DNA from: Rhodococcus sp. ARC_M6
GTDB taxonomy: Bacteria; Actinomycetota; Actinomycetes; Mycobacteriales; Mycobacteriaceae
Direction: 5' to 3'
Assembly: GCF_022810305.1 (NCBI RefSeq)
Contig: NZ_JALGQH010000008.1
Span: forward strand, 1-64,000
Length of the DNA: 64,000 bases
Below are positions 1 through 7,504 of this stretch, one piece after another (position 1 is the first letter of the stretch; the number at the start of each line of letters is the position of its first letter). Below the pieces are notes generated by a model that was given only the letters and a program-made list of their open reading frames with translations, was not told where the DNA came from and searched no databases. A program made the translations under genes and the position numbers.

Positions 1-154
1 TGACGACGACCACGACGGATCCAGAGGTGACGACGACCACGACGGATCCAGAGGTGACGACGACCACGACGGATCCAGAGGTGACGACGACCACGACGGA
101 TCCAGAGGTGACGACGACCACGACGGATCCAGAGGTGACGACGACCACGACGGA
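1..154 (+). repeat. 27-bp tandem minisatellite in the coding region
   Basis: Identical 27-base units start at 27, 54, 81 and 108. Bases 1-26 are the rest of a preceding copy and 135-154 a partial last copy of 20 bases. The period is a multiple of three, so each unit adds exactly nine residues (V T T T T T D P E). The copies are identical at the DNA level, including synonymous positions, which implies recent expansion or homogenisation. The array probably extends upstream of the window. Confidence 0.95.
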
Positions 155-689
155 CGTTACGACGACAACCGAGGCTCCGATCGTGCCTCCGGTGACGAAC
201 GGCCCAGGTGACGCGTCTTCGACCAGTTCAACGCTCTCGTCGGAATCCGAGGCGTCGACAAGTTCGGAGCAATCCGATGAATCTTCCGCTGTAGTTGCGC
301 CTGCTGGACCGGACAATCCGCAAGGTCCGTCCGCGAATGGTGGGGGACCTGCGCCGGCGCCTGCCGCCGGAGCTGCGTCAGCCTCGGGTGTGACTCTGGC
401 GGCTCCCGTGGTTTTGGCTGCACCTGCACCGATCGTTGTTCCGCAGCAACCTGTTTCGCCGAATGTTGCGGTCTCAGTCGGCTCCGATCCCCAGGCTCTG
501 CCCGTGGTCTTCACACACGGATTGCCTCCGATTCAGAATGCTGCCGCAGTGGTAGGTGGTGTCGTTGGAATGACGTTGGTTGCCGCCGGCGCGGGAGCAT
601 TGACGTTCCGAGGTGCGTCGGTACAGAAGGCGCGGTTGGTTCTTGCACGAGCTGAATTCTTGGCTCCTCGGTCCGGAAGAGGTGTCTGA
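1..689 (+). CDS. Thr-rich repeat surface/membrane protein (5' partial)
   Basis: The frame is already open at the window edge (codons from base 3), so the true start is upstream. The visible part begins with 9-residue repeats of the type TTTTTDPEV, continues as a Ser/Thr/Ala/Pro-rich low-complexity stretch, and ends with one hydrophobic segment (about residues 173-196 counted from base 27) followed by a short basic tail. This fits a secreted stalk anchored by a C-terminal membrane helix, but no catalytic domain or family was recognised. The stop lies 3 bases before the ImmA/IrrE-type gene, so the two are probably co-transcribed. Thr-rich stalks are typical substrates of actinobacterial protein O-mannosylation, and a Pmt gene lies at 10.8-12.3 kb; that link is inference. 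Confidence 0.6.
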   Translation, partial: TTTTTDPEVTTTTTDPEVTTTTTDPEVTTTTTDPEVTTTTTDPEVTTTTTDVTTTTEAPIVPPVTNGPGDASSTSSTLSSESEASTSSEQSDESSAVVAPAGPDNPQGPSANGGGPAPAPAAGAASASGVTLAAPVVLAAPAPIVVPQQPVSPNVAVSVGSDPQALPVVFTHGLPPIQNAAAVVGGVVGMTLVAAGAGALTFRGASVQKARLVLARAEFLAPRSGRGV

Positions 690-692
690 GGC

Positions 693-1196
693 GTGCTGAC
701 ACAAAGACGGTCGCATCGCCGAGTTCTTGCTGCAGTGGACGCTGTCTGTGATGCCGCTGCGTCCTCGGAAGCTGTGACGTTGTTGACTGTTGTGGAGGCC
801 GTTGCTCTGGAACGTGAGCGACCCATCGAAATTGATTTGGATACTCCGCTCGCAACGGGCGTCTGCGGTCAGCGAAGAGCGTATGACGATCATGATGTGA
901 TTGTTCTCGCGCCCGGTCTGCCCAACGTCGAACGGACTCTTGCACATGAGTTGGGGCACATTGTATTTCGGCATGAAGGTGCGGAGATCGCGGAGGCGAC
1001 GCTGGAAGCCAGTGACGATTTGATCGCTTACATGCTGAGTCAGCGATCCCTTCGCCGCAACGAGCCTGTTCCGATGGACGACATTGCTGAGTGGGAAGCG
1101 GAAACTTTTGCATCGATGCTGCTGATGCGACTGAAAACGATGAGTGGCCGGGGAACACCGCTGTCGGTTCTGCGGTATGACGAGGCGATCGGATGA
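693..1196 (+). CDS. ImmA/IrrE-family zinc metallopeptidase-like protein
   Basis: This 167-aa protein starts at GTG 693, 3 bases after the preceding stop. It has the HExxH zinc motif (HELGH, residues 85-89) and a downstream EWEAETFASMLLM helix, the usual position of the third zinc ligand in ImmA/IrrE (DUF955, peptidase M78) proteins. Family members cleave or inactivate XRE-type repressors, as in ImmA/ImmR and IrrE/DdrO. No separate DNA-binding domain is visible. Its stop overlaps the start of the next membrane-protein gene by 4 bases (ATGA), and an XRE-type regulator is encoded convergently just beyond, so a peptidase-repressor pair is plausible. The actual target is inferred. Confidence 0.75.
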   Translation: MLTQRRSHRRVLAAVDAVCDAAASSEAVTLLTVVEAVALERERPIEIDLDTPLATGVCGQRRAYDDHDVIVLAPGLPNVERTLAHELGHIVFRHEGAEIAEATLEASDDLIAYMLSQRSLRRNEPVPMDDIAEWEAETFASMLLMRLKTMSGRGTPLSVLRYDEAIG

Positions 1197-2206
1197 TCGC
1201 TTGGGCTATTGCCTTGGTGGTGTGGATTGCAGCTGGTGCAAGACTCGGTCGAGTGGTGGCGAGGGCGGCCACTCCGCTGCGCACGGCAATGGTGATCGTC
1301 GGCTTCTGTGTTGCCTTGATGGCTACTGTCTTGGTTCCCGGCGTGTGGGACATTGTCGAGCGAGTGGCCCCTGATCAGCATTTTTCGGCAATGGTTGTTG
1401 TCGTGCTGTGGGTTTTCTTGTCTGCGTCCAGTGCCGTCGGCGCAGTTTCTGCGTGGCCGGTGATGACGCGTTCGGCGATGGGAGGCATCGCGATCGTGTT
1501 GTATACGGTCGGCCTGTTGGTCTCCATCGCGGTGGGATTCGGCTATCCGGTCCCGGCTTTGGTCTTTGTGATCATCTCATTGTCGTTGGTGATCTCTACT
1601 GGACTCAGGCACGTGGCGTGGGCTCCGCTGGGTCGTGGAATCGCTTTGATCGTGCTGGGCTCGACAACGCTCTTGATTGTTGTTGTGGTCATGTTGGTCG
1701 AAGCGATTCGTGGAACGAATTCACTCGAATCAGGTGTCTGGACGGGTGCCGGCGTGGGATTTGTGTCGGCAGCGAGTTTGTTGATCGCATTGGGTATTAC
1801 GTGGGTGTTGGCCGAGACCTGGGTGCGCGCACGGTTGGATCTGATGCGGCTGCGTCGTATGCACGAACTGCTGGTGAAGCGTTTTCCCGAGGTTGTTGAT
1901 GCCGACAGCGCTGCCACTACTTCGGTTCTGCGAGCGTCTGATGTGATTGCGCAGATCATGGATGCGATGTACATCCAGGCAGGTGCCGGCATGTTCGACG
2001 TCGGCGGGCGTGAGCCTCCGCGGTCGATTGCATCGCATTCAGGGATTTTGGCAGGGTGGATCGAGGATCCGCTCGGCTCGGATGTTCTTGATACCCGGTG
2101 GATTGCACCCCCGGGCGGTATGTCCGCCCGGAGATGGCTCTTGGTTCTGGCTCGAGATCATGAGAAGTTTCGAAGTGATGTGAATACGACAAAAGCAGGT
2201 CGATAA
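1193..2206 (+). CDS. Multi-pass membrane protein, MAB_1171c-like
   Basis: The product is 337 aa with about seven hydrophobic helices in residues 1-210, followed by a soluble C-terminal half rich in Arg and acidic residues (from about the LRRMHELLVKRFPEV stretch). The layout, and its position behind an ImmA/IrrE-type gene and next to an XRE-type regulator, fit the actinobacterial MAB_1171c family annotated as putative transporters. I recognise the family only by layout and context. Translational coupling by ATGA overlap with the metallopeptidase suggests obligate co-expression. It could be a sensor rather than a transporter: the cytosolic tail would suit signalling to the peptidase. Confidence 0.6.
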   Translation: MIAWAIALVVWIAAGARLGRVVARAATPLRTAMVIVGFCVALMATVLVPGVWDIVERVAPDQHFSAMVVVVLWVFLSASSAVGAVSAWPVMTRSAMGGIAIVLYTVGLLVSIAVGFGYPVPALVFVIISLSLVISTGLRHVAWAPLGRGIALIVLGSTTLLIVVVVMLVEAIRGTNSLESGVWTGAGVGFVSAASLLIALGITWVLAETWVRARLDLMRLRRMHELLVKRFPEVVDADSAATTSVLRASDVIAQIMDAMYIQAGAGMFDVGGREPPRSIASHSGILAGWIEDPLGSDVLDTRWIAPPGGMSARRWLLVLARDHEKFRSDVNTTKAGR

Positions 2207-2223
2207 GTACTGATCGACCTGCT
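2194..2223. terminator. Bidirectional hairpin between convergent genes
   Basis: An 11-bp perfect stem (AGCAGGTCGAT with ATCGACCTGCT, 8-base loop) overlaps the membrane-protein stop codon. There is no U-tract on either side, but it sits between two convergent genes, where a bidirectional terminator is expected. Confidence 0.6.
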
Positions 2224-2254
2224 CAGTGTCGTCCCGGAAGTTCCGAGCCCTCAG

Positions 2255-2671
2255 TCAGCGTGATGCGTCTGGTGGAACTTCAGGCAGTCCTTCGCTCGCG
2301 CGAAGCTTCTCGGCCATCGTTGTGAGAAGGTTCTGCGATTCTTCGGACAGGTCGAATGCTCGGCTCGACAGTCGACGCAGACCGTAGCCCTGGAGCTGCG
2401 CGAGCAGTTCGAGGTCATGATCGATCTTCGCGGCGTAGATGTCGTTGAAGAAGTAGTCCGGCTTCACCTTGAAGAAGCGCGCAAAAGCTGCGACAGTCTC
2501 GTCCGACGGGTTCGTGCGCTGTCCCGATCGGAGCTGTGAGATGTACGGCTTGGAAATCTGGTGGCCGTCCTCGATCAACGCGGAGGCGACCTCAGCGTTG
2601 GTGTGAGGCTTGCGCCCCGGAGGATGGACACTGTCGAACAGTTTGTTCAGTCGTTCTGCAAAGTCAGCCAT
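2255..2671 (-). CDS. EspR-like XRE-family DNA-binding regulator
   Basis: With the ATG at 2671 the product is 138 aa. Residues about 1-80 form an XRE helix-turn-helix domain with the segments PPGRKPHTNAEV, ISKPYISQLRSGQRTNPS and a FFKVKPDYFFND-type helix. This pattern and the total length match mycobacterial EspR (Rv3849, 132 aa), a nucleoid-associated regulator that loops DNA and activates ESX-1 accessory genes. The C-terminal helical part should give dimerisation. It is convergent with the ImmA/IrrE-membrane operon. Whether it is the peptidase's substrate or a global regulator is not shown by the sequence. The reading frame stays open upstream to 2857, but the homology begins at this ATG. 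Confidence 0.8.
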   Translation of the reverse strand: MADFAERLNKLFDSVHPPGRKPHTNAEVASALIEDGHQISKPYISQLRSGQRTNPSDETVAAFARFFKVKPDYFFNDIYAAKIDHDLELLAQLQGYGLRRLSSRAFDLSEESQNLLTTMAEKLRASEGLPEVPPDASR

Positions 2672-3164
2672 TGTGAACCGCCCCGTTATCCTCTCTAGCC
2701 AGCAATTGTTCTTCCAGCGAATCCTACGATAACACGCGGATAACCGATTGGTAGCTCGCTGTAGTCCGTTTAGTGGACGAATTCTCGAAGGAGGGGCTGC
2801 TCGCTTTGTGAAGGTTGGTGTCGGTCCAGTTAGTGGCCGAGGCAATTCTTGTGGCAACTGCTATCGAATTTGGTCCGAGAAAGGGGACTTCTTTAACCTT
2901 CCCCATGCAGGGTATTGTCACCATAACAAACCATTTACCCGTTTTGGCCATAGTAGCTAATCGTTAACCCGGTTTTGTAATTCGCCCCAGGCTGAGAAAC
3001 TGCAGTTCAGGCCACTGTCGGCTCATGTTCATGTGGCGACGCGGGCTAAATGGAGGGTTGACTTGCCGCTGGTCGTGACGTGCGCCACTTCGGGCAAGGT
3101 TTGCACGGTGTCAACTATGGCGCCGGTGCTGGCCAAGGCGTGCTGAGCGGTGCAGGATTGTGAT
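2672..3164. other. Intergenic region upstream of the EspR-like gene
   Basis: About 490 bases hold the promoter of the leftward EspR-like gene and the leader of the small rightward ORF at 3165. The part around 2880-2990 is clearly more A+T-rich than its surroundings. No RNA gene, strong hairpin or convincing longer ORF was found. Confidence 0.5.
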
Positions 3165-3320
3165 ATGAAACACACAGTGAGTGACGAGGAATTGCGCCGT
3201 GCCATCCGTGCCCTCCAGGACCGCGCACTCGATGCGCGCAAACGAGGTGACGGAGCTGCGGCGGAAGCGATCGAGCGCACCATGCGCGACTATCAAGAGC
3301 AGATGGCACAACGCCTGTAG
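3165..3320 (+). CDS. Small charged hypothetical protein (51 aa)
   Basis: ATG at 3165 opens a 51-codon frame ending in TAG at 3318-3320. The product is highly charged and predicted helical, starting MKHTVSDEELRRAIRALQ, with regularly spaced Arg/Glu and Ala and a C-terminal RDYQEQMAQRL. It has no Cys, Trp or membrane segment. A modest GGA lies upstream. It resembles small actinobacterial helical ORFs but I do not recognise a family. Coding is supported by composition only; the frame differs from that of the following dehydrogenase. Confidence 0.5.
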   Translation: MKHTVSDEELRRAIRALQDRALDARKRGDGAAAEAIERTMRDYQEQMAQRL

Positions 3321-3450
3321 TTGCACACTGCTGAAGTCGCCGGGGTTGTGTGCACTACCTTTTGGCGCTCTGCCTTTCCCTCCGGTACGCAGTTGTCCGT
3401 GCGTAGACTTCTCCCATGTCTACAGAGCTAGCGTGGGGGAGAGTCGGGCC

Positions 3451-4299
3451 ATGCCGATAAGGTCGCTCGAAGGAAAGAAGTGCCTGATCACAGGTGCGGG
3501 TAGCGGAATCGGGCGGGCAACTGCTATTGCGGCGGGCGCGGCGGGCGCGGAATTGTTTCTGACCGATATCAATGAGTCGGGACTGGACGAGACCGTCGAA
3601 GCTATCAGCTCTGCCGGCGGCACGGTCAGCGTTGCGCAAACGTTCGACATTTCCGATTACGAAGCGGTGAAACAGTTCGGTGCGCAGGTGGCCGAGCAGT
3701 TCGGGTCGATGGATGTCGTGATGAATATTGCGGGCATCTCTGCGTGGGGAACTATCGAGAATCTCGAGCACCGGCATTGGCGGTCCATGGTGGAAGTCAA
3801 CCTGATGGGCCCGATCCACATCATGGAGACGTTCATTCCGCCCATGATCAGTGCAGGTAGAGGTGGCCATCTGGTCAATGTCTCGTCGGCTGCCGGCTTG
3901 CTGGCGCTGCCCTGGCATGCGGCGTACAGCGCCAGCAAGTTCGGCCTGCGCGGTGTCTCGGAGGTCTTGCGGTTCGATCTGAAGCGCCATGGCATCGGGG
4001 TCAGTTTGGTTGTTCCGGGTGGAGTCAAGACGCCACTGGTCGGTACCGTCGAGATTGCTGGAATCGACCGTGACGACCCGCGCGTACGGCGACTGGTGCA
4101 CCGCTTCGAGAAGCGTGCAGTCTCCCCGGAGAAGGTGGCGTCCTGCATCGTCGCGGGTGTTCAGAAGAATCGTTATCTGGTTTATACGTCGAATGACATT
4201 AGATTCGGCTATTGGTGGGCCCGTAAGTTTTCTCCGCCGTATGAATTTGTCATGCAGAAAGCGAACGATCAGTTTGGTAAATTGCTGCGGCGCCCATGA
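3451..4299 (+). CDS. Short-chain dehydrogenase/reductase
   Basis: This 282-aa classical SDR has an N-terminal Rossmann motif (TGAGSGIGRA, about residues 13-22), a catalytic Ser in NVSSAAG and the YxxxK pair in YSASKFG. The C-terminal extension (ARKFSPPYEFVMQKAND) is typical of actinobacterial SDRs of 270-290 aa that act on lipids or alcohols. ATG 3451 is chosen because the GGGGGAGAG-like sequence just upstream gives a ribosome site; an in-frame extension to 3181 lacks homology and overlaps the small ORF. The substrate cannot be told. A DUF2505 gene follows on the same strand. Confidence 0.85.
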   Translation: MPIRSLEGKKCLITGAGSGIGRATAIAAGAAGAELFLTDINESGLDETVEAISSAGGTVSVAQTFDISDYEAVKQFGAQVAEQFGSMDVVMNIAGISAWGTIENLEHRHWRSMVEVNLMGPIHIMETFIPPMISAGRGGHLVNVSSAAGLLALPWHAAYSASKFGLRGVSEVLRFDLKRHGIGVSLVVPGGVKTPLVGTVEIAGIDRDDPRVRRLVHRFEKRAVSPEKVASCIVAGVQKNRYLVYTSNDIRFGYWWARKFSPPYEFVMQKANDQFGKLLRRP

Positions 4300-4340
4300 T
4301 TTGCTACTCGGATAGGACTTTTGCGGATTTCCGCGGGGAC

Positions 4341-4346
4341 TAAGGT
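4341..4346 (+). promoter_or_regulatory. -10-like TAAGGT, leaderless start of DUF2505 gene
   Basis: TAAGGT fits TANNNT and ends 7 bases before the ATG at 4354, which would place the transcript start at the start codon. The AAGG could instead be read as a weak ribosome site. Confidence 0.4.
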
Positions 4347-4353
4347 CATTGTT

Positions 4354-4881
4354 ATGTCCAAGGGATTTCGATACGACATCGAGTTTAGCTATCCGGTGGC
4401 GAAAGTTCACTCGACATTGACTGATCCAAGCTATTGGAAGGTCCGGCTCGGTGAGCTGTATCCGAGCGCAGGCATCGAGGTTGGCGACGGTTCGATCACC
4501 GTGTCGGTTGCCGAAGACCTCGACTCGTCGGCGCTTCCCGGATTGGTGTCGAAACTGGCGCCTGATCGGCTCGGCGTCGAGCGAGTCGATCAGTGGGGAC
4601 CGTTGTCGGGAGGCCGAGCGGATGGTTCCGTGACGGGAACCGCTCACGGCCTGCCGATTCGGATCGAAGCGAGCCTCGAACTGGCGGAAACGGCGCCGTC
4701 ACACGCAGTCCTCAACGTCGTGGGCAGCGCCGAGGTGAAGATTCCCGTCCTCGGTGGCCAGATCGAGAAGCTCGTGAAAAAGATGGTCGAGGACCTTCTC
4801 CATCGGGATCGTGACGCGGTGGAGGCATTTCTCGCCGATCAGCGTGACTTCGACGAGCATGACTCGGAGCAGGTCGACTGA
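4354..4881 (+). CDS. DUF2505 domain protein
   Basis: This 175-aa protein starts at ATG 4354 and matches the actinobacterial DUF2505 layout: an N-terminal FRYDIEFSYPVAKVHSTLTD segment, a middle beta-rich part, and a C-terminal helix with the pattern GGQIEKLVKKMVEDL. The fold resembles START/polyketide-cyclase-type lipid-binding proteins, but no substrate is known to me. It has no signal peptide. It lies 54 bases after the SDR on the same strand and faces the nitrobindin gene convergently, with only 15 bases between the stops. Confidence 0.75.
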   Translation: MSKGFRYDIEFSYPVAKVHSTLTDPSYWKVRLGELYPSAGIEVGDGSITVSVAEDLDSSALPGLVSKLAPDRLGVERVDQWGPLSGGRADGSVTGTAHGLPIRIEASLELAETAPSHAVLNVVGSAEVKIPVLGGQIEKLVKKMVEDLLHRDRDAVEAFLADQRDFDEHDSEQVD

Positions 4882-4896
4882 GCGGGACGCTCGGTG

Positions 4897-5388
4897 CTAT
4901 TCCTCCGTCACGCGTTGCAACTCGGCGTGCAGGTGATGCGTGAGCGGTGTCTGATCGTGAGCCATCCACACGTCGTACGTCAGTGTGTCGTTGTGTACAC
5001 GCAGAACCCGGCGTACGTCGAGTACAGGCTTGGCATCCGGTGAGGCCGCCAATGTAAGCAACGTCAATGAGAGTGTGCCGTCGGCCTCGATCAGGCCTCG
5101 GTGGATCTCGACGAAGCCGGTGGGCTGTGTGACCAGCAATTCGACGTCACCGCCGGCGACCGGACGCAGATATCCCGATTCCATGTGGAGGGGGCGACCG
5201 TCCGGAAGCCCGCGAGTTCGCGAGGTATAGGTCAGAAACGGTTTGGGTGTCGGGGCGAACTCGATTTCTTCGGAATACTCGAAATCGTCGATGGTGGGGA
5301 AATGTCCGCTGCCGGTTCCGGCCCAACGGCCACGCAGCATCTCCACTCCTCTTGGTTCACCTTCGGGTCGCTGCTGCTGGGTAGTCAT
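4897..5388 (-). CDS. Nitrobindin-family heme protein (peroxynitrite isomerase type)
   Basis: The 163-aa product has the FABP/nitrobindin signature [14 protein letters not shown] near residues 20-33, a ten-strand-barrel-like alternation, and a C-terminal [10 protein letters not shown] containing the likely proximal His. Nitrobindins such as Mtb Rv2717c bind ferric heme b and isomerise peroxynitrite to nitrate. The start is taken at ATG 5388, preceded on its strand by AGAGGA. It is divergent from arcA with 62 bases between the start codons. The role in nitrosative defence is inferred from the family. Confidence 0.85.
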   Translation of the reverse strand: MTTQQQRPEGEPRGVEMLRGRWAGTGSGHFPTIDDFEYSEEIEFAPTPKPFLTYTSRTRGLPDGRPLHMESGYLRPVAGGDVELLVTQPTGFVEIHRGLIEADGTLSLTLLTLAASPDAKPVLDVRRVLRVHNDTLTYDVWMAHDQTPLTHHLHAELQRVTEE

Positions 5389-5438
5389 CAATTGTTCCTC
5401 TCGCCGGTGTCGGCCATCAGATTACGCATCGACGGGAA

Positions 5439-5450
5439 TACTGTTTGTCC
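5439..5450 (+). promoter_or_regulatory. -10-like box giving a leaderless arcA transcript
   Basis: TACTGT (5439-5444) followed by 6 bases and ATG 5451 matches the TANNNT spacing of leaderless actinobacterial genes. No ribosome site lies at the usual distance. Confidence 0.45.
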
Positions 5451-6668
5451 ATGAACGGTTCTGGATCCGTCCCGCTCGGTGTCGACTCCGAGGTTGGCAG
5501 GCTGCGGTCGGTCATTCTTCATCGCCCCGGCGACGAATTGAAACGGTTGACCCCGCGGAACAACGATCAACTGCTGTTCGACGGTTTGCCGTGGGTGGAT
5601 CGAGCGCAAGACGAGCATGACCAGTTCGCGGCGGTGTTGCGGGAACGTGGCGTCGAAGTGCTGCTGCTCGCAGAACTGCTCACCGAGGCATTGTCCGTCA
5701 GCGGTGCGGCCCGGATCCAAGGCATTGCTGCCGCAGTCGATACGCGCAGGATCGGGCACGCTCTGGGGCAGCATCTGTCGTCGTATCTACGTAGCGTTCC
5801 GCCGGCCGAGTTGTCATCGATATTGACGGCAGGCATGACGTTCGACGAGTTGCCGGTCGATACGACGTCGACCTCGCTGGTACGGCGGATGCATCATGGT
5901 GGGGATTTTGTGATTGACCCCTTGCCGAATCTCTTGTTCACCCGAGACTCGTCGTTCTGGATCCGCTCGCGAGTGGTCATCACGTCCCTCGCGCTCTCGG
6001 CCAGAGCGCGGGAGTCCTCGATCACGGACCTTGTGTACGCGCACCACCCGAGGTTCCGCGGCGTGCGACGGGCGTACGAATCACATACGGCTCCGGTCGA
6101 AGGTGGTGACGTCCTGCTGCTTTCACCCGGTGTGATTGCCGTCGGTGTCGGGGAGCGTACTTCGCCGGCCGGCGCGGAAGCATTGGCGCGCAGCGTGTTC
6201 GACGACGAACTGGCGCATACGGTGCTGGTGGTTCCGATTGAGCAGCGTCGCGCGTCGATGCATCTCGACACCGTGTGCACCATGGTGGAGGCCGATGCTG
6301 TGGTTATGTATCCGGCAATTCAGGATACGTTGTCGGCCTTCACTATTCGACGCGAAGACGACGGTGTCAGTATTCGTGGTGCGGACCCGTTCCTCGAGGC
6401 GGCCGCTGACGCCATGGGGATCGGAAAGCTGCGGGTCATCGATACCGGGCTCGACACGGTGACTGCGGAACGTGAGCAGTGGGACGACGGAAACAACACT
6501 CTGGCAATCGAACCGGGTGTAGTGGTCGCGTACGAGCGGAACGTGGAAACCAACGCGCGTTTGGAGGCGTCGGGGATCGAGGTCCTGCGGATCGCGGGTT
6601 CGGAGCTGGGATCAGGTCGGGGCGGTCCCCGGTGTATGTCCTGCCCGATCGCCCGCGATCCGTTGTGA
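5451..6668 (+). CDS. arcA: Arginine deiminase
   Basis: This 405-aa enzyme hydrolyses L-arginine to citrulline and ammonia. It starts with the family's [17 protein letters not shown], and contains [26 protein letters not shown] and the C-terminal [10 protein letters not shown] with the catalytic Cys. Length is as usual for ArcA. The ATG at 5451 is used. No arcB or arcC lies nearby, so this is a stand-alone deiminase, as Rv1001 is in M. tuberculosis; energy generation by the full ADI route is not supported here. A short hairpin with a T-rich tail follows the stop. Confidence 0.95.
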   Translation: MNGSGSVPLGVDSEVGRLRSVILHRPGDELKRLTPRNNDQLLFDGLPWVDRAQDEHDQFAAVLRERGVEVLLLAELLTEALSVSGAARIQGIAAAVDTRRIGHALGQHLSSYLRSVPPAELSSILTAGMTFDELPVDTTSTSLVRRMHHGGDFVIDPLPNLLFTRDSSFWIRSRVVITSLALSARARESSITDLVYAHHPRFRGVRRAYESHTAPVEGGDVLLLSPGVIAVGVGERTSPAGAEALARSVFDDELAHTVLVVPIEQRRASMHLDTVCTMVEADAVVMYPAIQDTLSAFTIRREDDGVSIRGADPFLEAAADAMGIGKLRVIDTGLDTVTAEREQWDDGNNTLAIEPGVVVAYERNVETNARLEASGIEVLRIAGSELGSGRGGPRCMSCPIARDPL

Positions 6669-6678
6669 CGGGGTTGCG

Positions 6679-6710
6679 ACCGTTCGGCAATTCGGACGGT
6701 TTCGTTGTTC
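6679..6710 (+). terminator. Terminator after arcA
   Basis: ACCGTTCG pairs with CGGACGGT around a 6-base loop and is followed by TTTCGTTGTT. The hairpin sits 10 bases after the arcA stop. The rest of the gap up to 6941 shows no further recognisable feature. Confidence 0.6.
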
Positions 6711-6941
6711 AGTGCAGTTCCAGATAGTTGACAGTCAAGGATCAAACAGCACGGAACGGCCAGAATGTGTCGGACAGTATTGGCTCGGATCCGTGCGGCG
6801 ACGCGTCAGAGAGTGCCGACCATGGCAATCCGGGTCGGGTGCGAATGCGCCGCATCGTTCGTGTCGGTATGTCGTTGTATCTTGTCGGTTGTCGGGCGAT
6901 GACCGGCAACAGCACTGACTCTGGGGGGAGTTGACGATCGG

Positions 6942-7079
6942 ATGCCGGACACAACATTTGATGCGAGACCAATCGCCGAAATCGCCGACCCACCGCCGGA
7001 TCGAACGGTGATCCGGGCGTTCGTGTACGTCCTCGATCCCACCTCCGCCCAGGCCGAGATTAATCAACACTCAAAATGA
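6942..7079 (+). pseudogene. Truncated TnpB/OrfB-like transposase N-terminus
   Basis: ATG 6942 opens a 45-codon frame ending in TGA at 7077. Its second half reads VIRAFVYVLDPTSAQAEINQH, matching the conserved beginning of IS200/IS605 and IS607-type TnpB proteins (R-A-Y/F-x-Y-x-L-x-P-T-x-x-Q). Everything after about 30 family residues is missing, and the arsC 3' end begins 9 bases later. I see no IS ends or remaining transposase. It is probably a remnant of an old insertion and deletion, though the match is short. Confidence 0.5.
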
Positions 7080-7087
7080 ACGGACAC

Positions 7088-7441
7088 TCAGAGGAGTGCT
7101 TCGACCTTGTCGGCCGGCCGGGCGAGGACGGTGCCCTTGTCAGTGACGACAAAGGGGCGTTCGATGAGAATCGGGTGTTCGATCATCGCGTCGAGGATCT
7201 CGGACTCGGATGCGTCGGCGAGTTCGAGTTCCTTGTACTCGGTTTCGCGCTTGCGAACTGCGCTGCTGGGGGTGAGTCCGGCGTCGGAGAGGAGTTTTTC
7301 CAGCTCTGCGCGGGTAGGCGGGTTATCGAGGTACATGACGACGGTCGGTTCGATGCCGCGTTCGCGCAGGAGTGCAAGGACGGTGCGCGAGGTGTTGCAC
7401 CGGTTGTTGTGAAAAATCGTTGCGGAGGACATGTTTGTCAT
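7088..7441 (-). CDS. arsC: Arsenate reductase, ArsC (glutaredoxin-type) family
   Basis: This 117-aa protein has the ArsC-family start ATIFHNNRCNTSRTVLALL with the nucleophilic Cys in the HNNRCNTSR motif, and the later LIERPFVVTDKGTVLARP segment characteristic of this fold. Family members reduce arsenate, or act as Spx-like redox proteins. ATG 7441 is used; a second ATG at 7432 is possible. No arsB, arsR or acr3 is adjacent, so the physiological role may be housekeeping. It is divergent from the NAD-binding gene at 7505, with paired direct repeats between them. Confidence 0.85.
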   Translation of the reverse strand: MTNMSSATIFHNNRCNTSRTVLALLRERGIEPTVVMYLDNPPTRAELEKLLSDAGLTPSSAVRKRETEYKELELADASESEILDAMIEHPILIERPFVVTDKGTVLARPADKVEALL

Positions 7442-7460
7442 TGTGCCTGGTGTGAATGCG

Positions 7461-7491
7461 CCTGAAGTATCGACATACCTGAAGTATCGAA
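7461..7491. repeat. Two 13-bp direct repeats in a divergent promoter region
   Basis: CCTGAAGTATCGA occurs at 7461-7473 and again at 7479-7491, 18 bases apart, in the 63-base gap between arsC and the NAD-binding gene. Repeats of this kind in a short divergent region often bind a regulator; the GntR protein encoded two genes on is the nearest candidate. Confidence 0.6.
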
Positions 7492-7504
7492 GTGAGCGGA
7501 GAAG

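Noticed and set aside
1-154. CRISPR-like array
   Set aside because: Units are contiguous with no spacers and encode a regular peptide, so it is a coding minisatellite.
3355-4647. A 430-codon minus-strand frame opposite the SDR
   Set aside because: High-G+C shadow frame; no conserved motifs, and the SDR reads cleanly on the other strand.
6669-6941. Small ORFs between arcA and the TnpB remnant
   Set aside because: Several overlapping short frames with no ribosome sites or protein-like composition.
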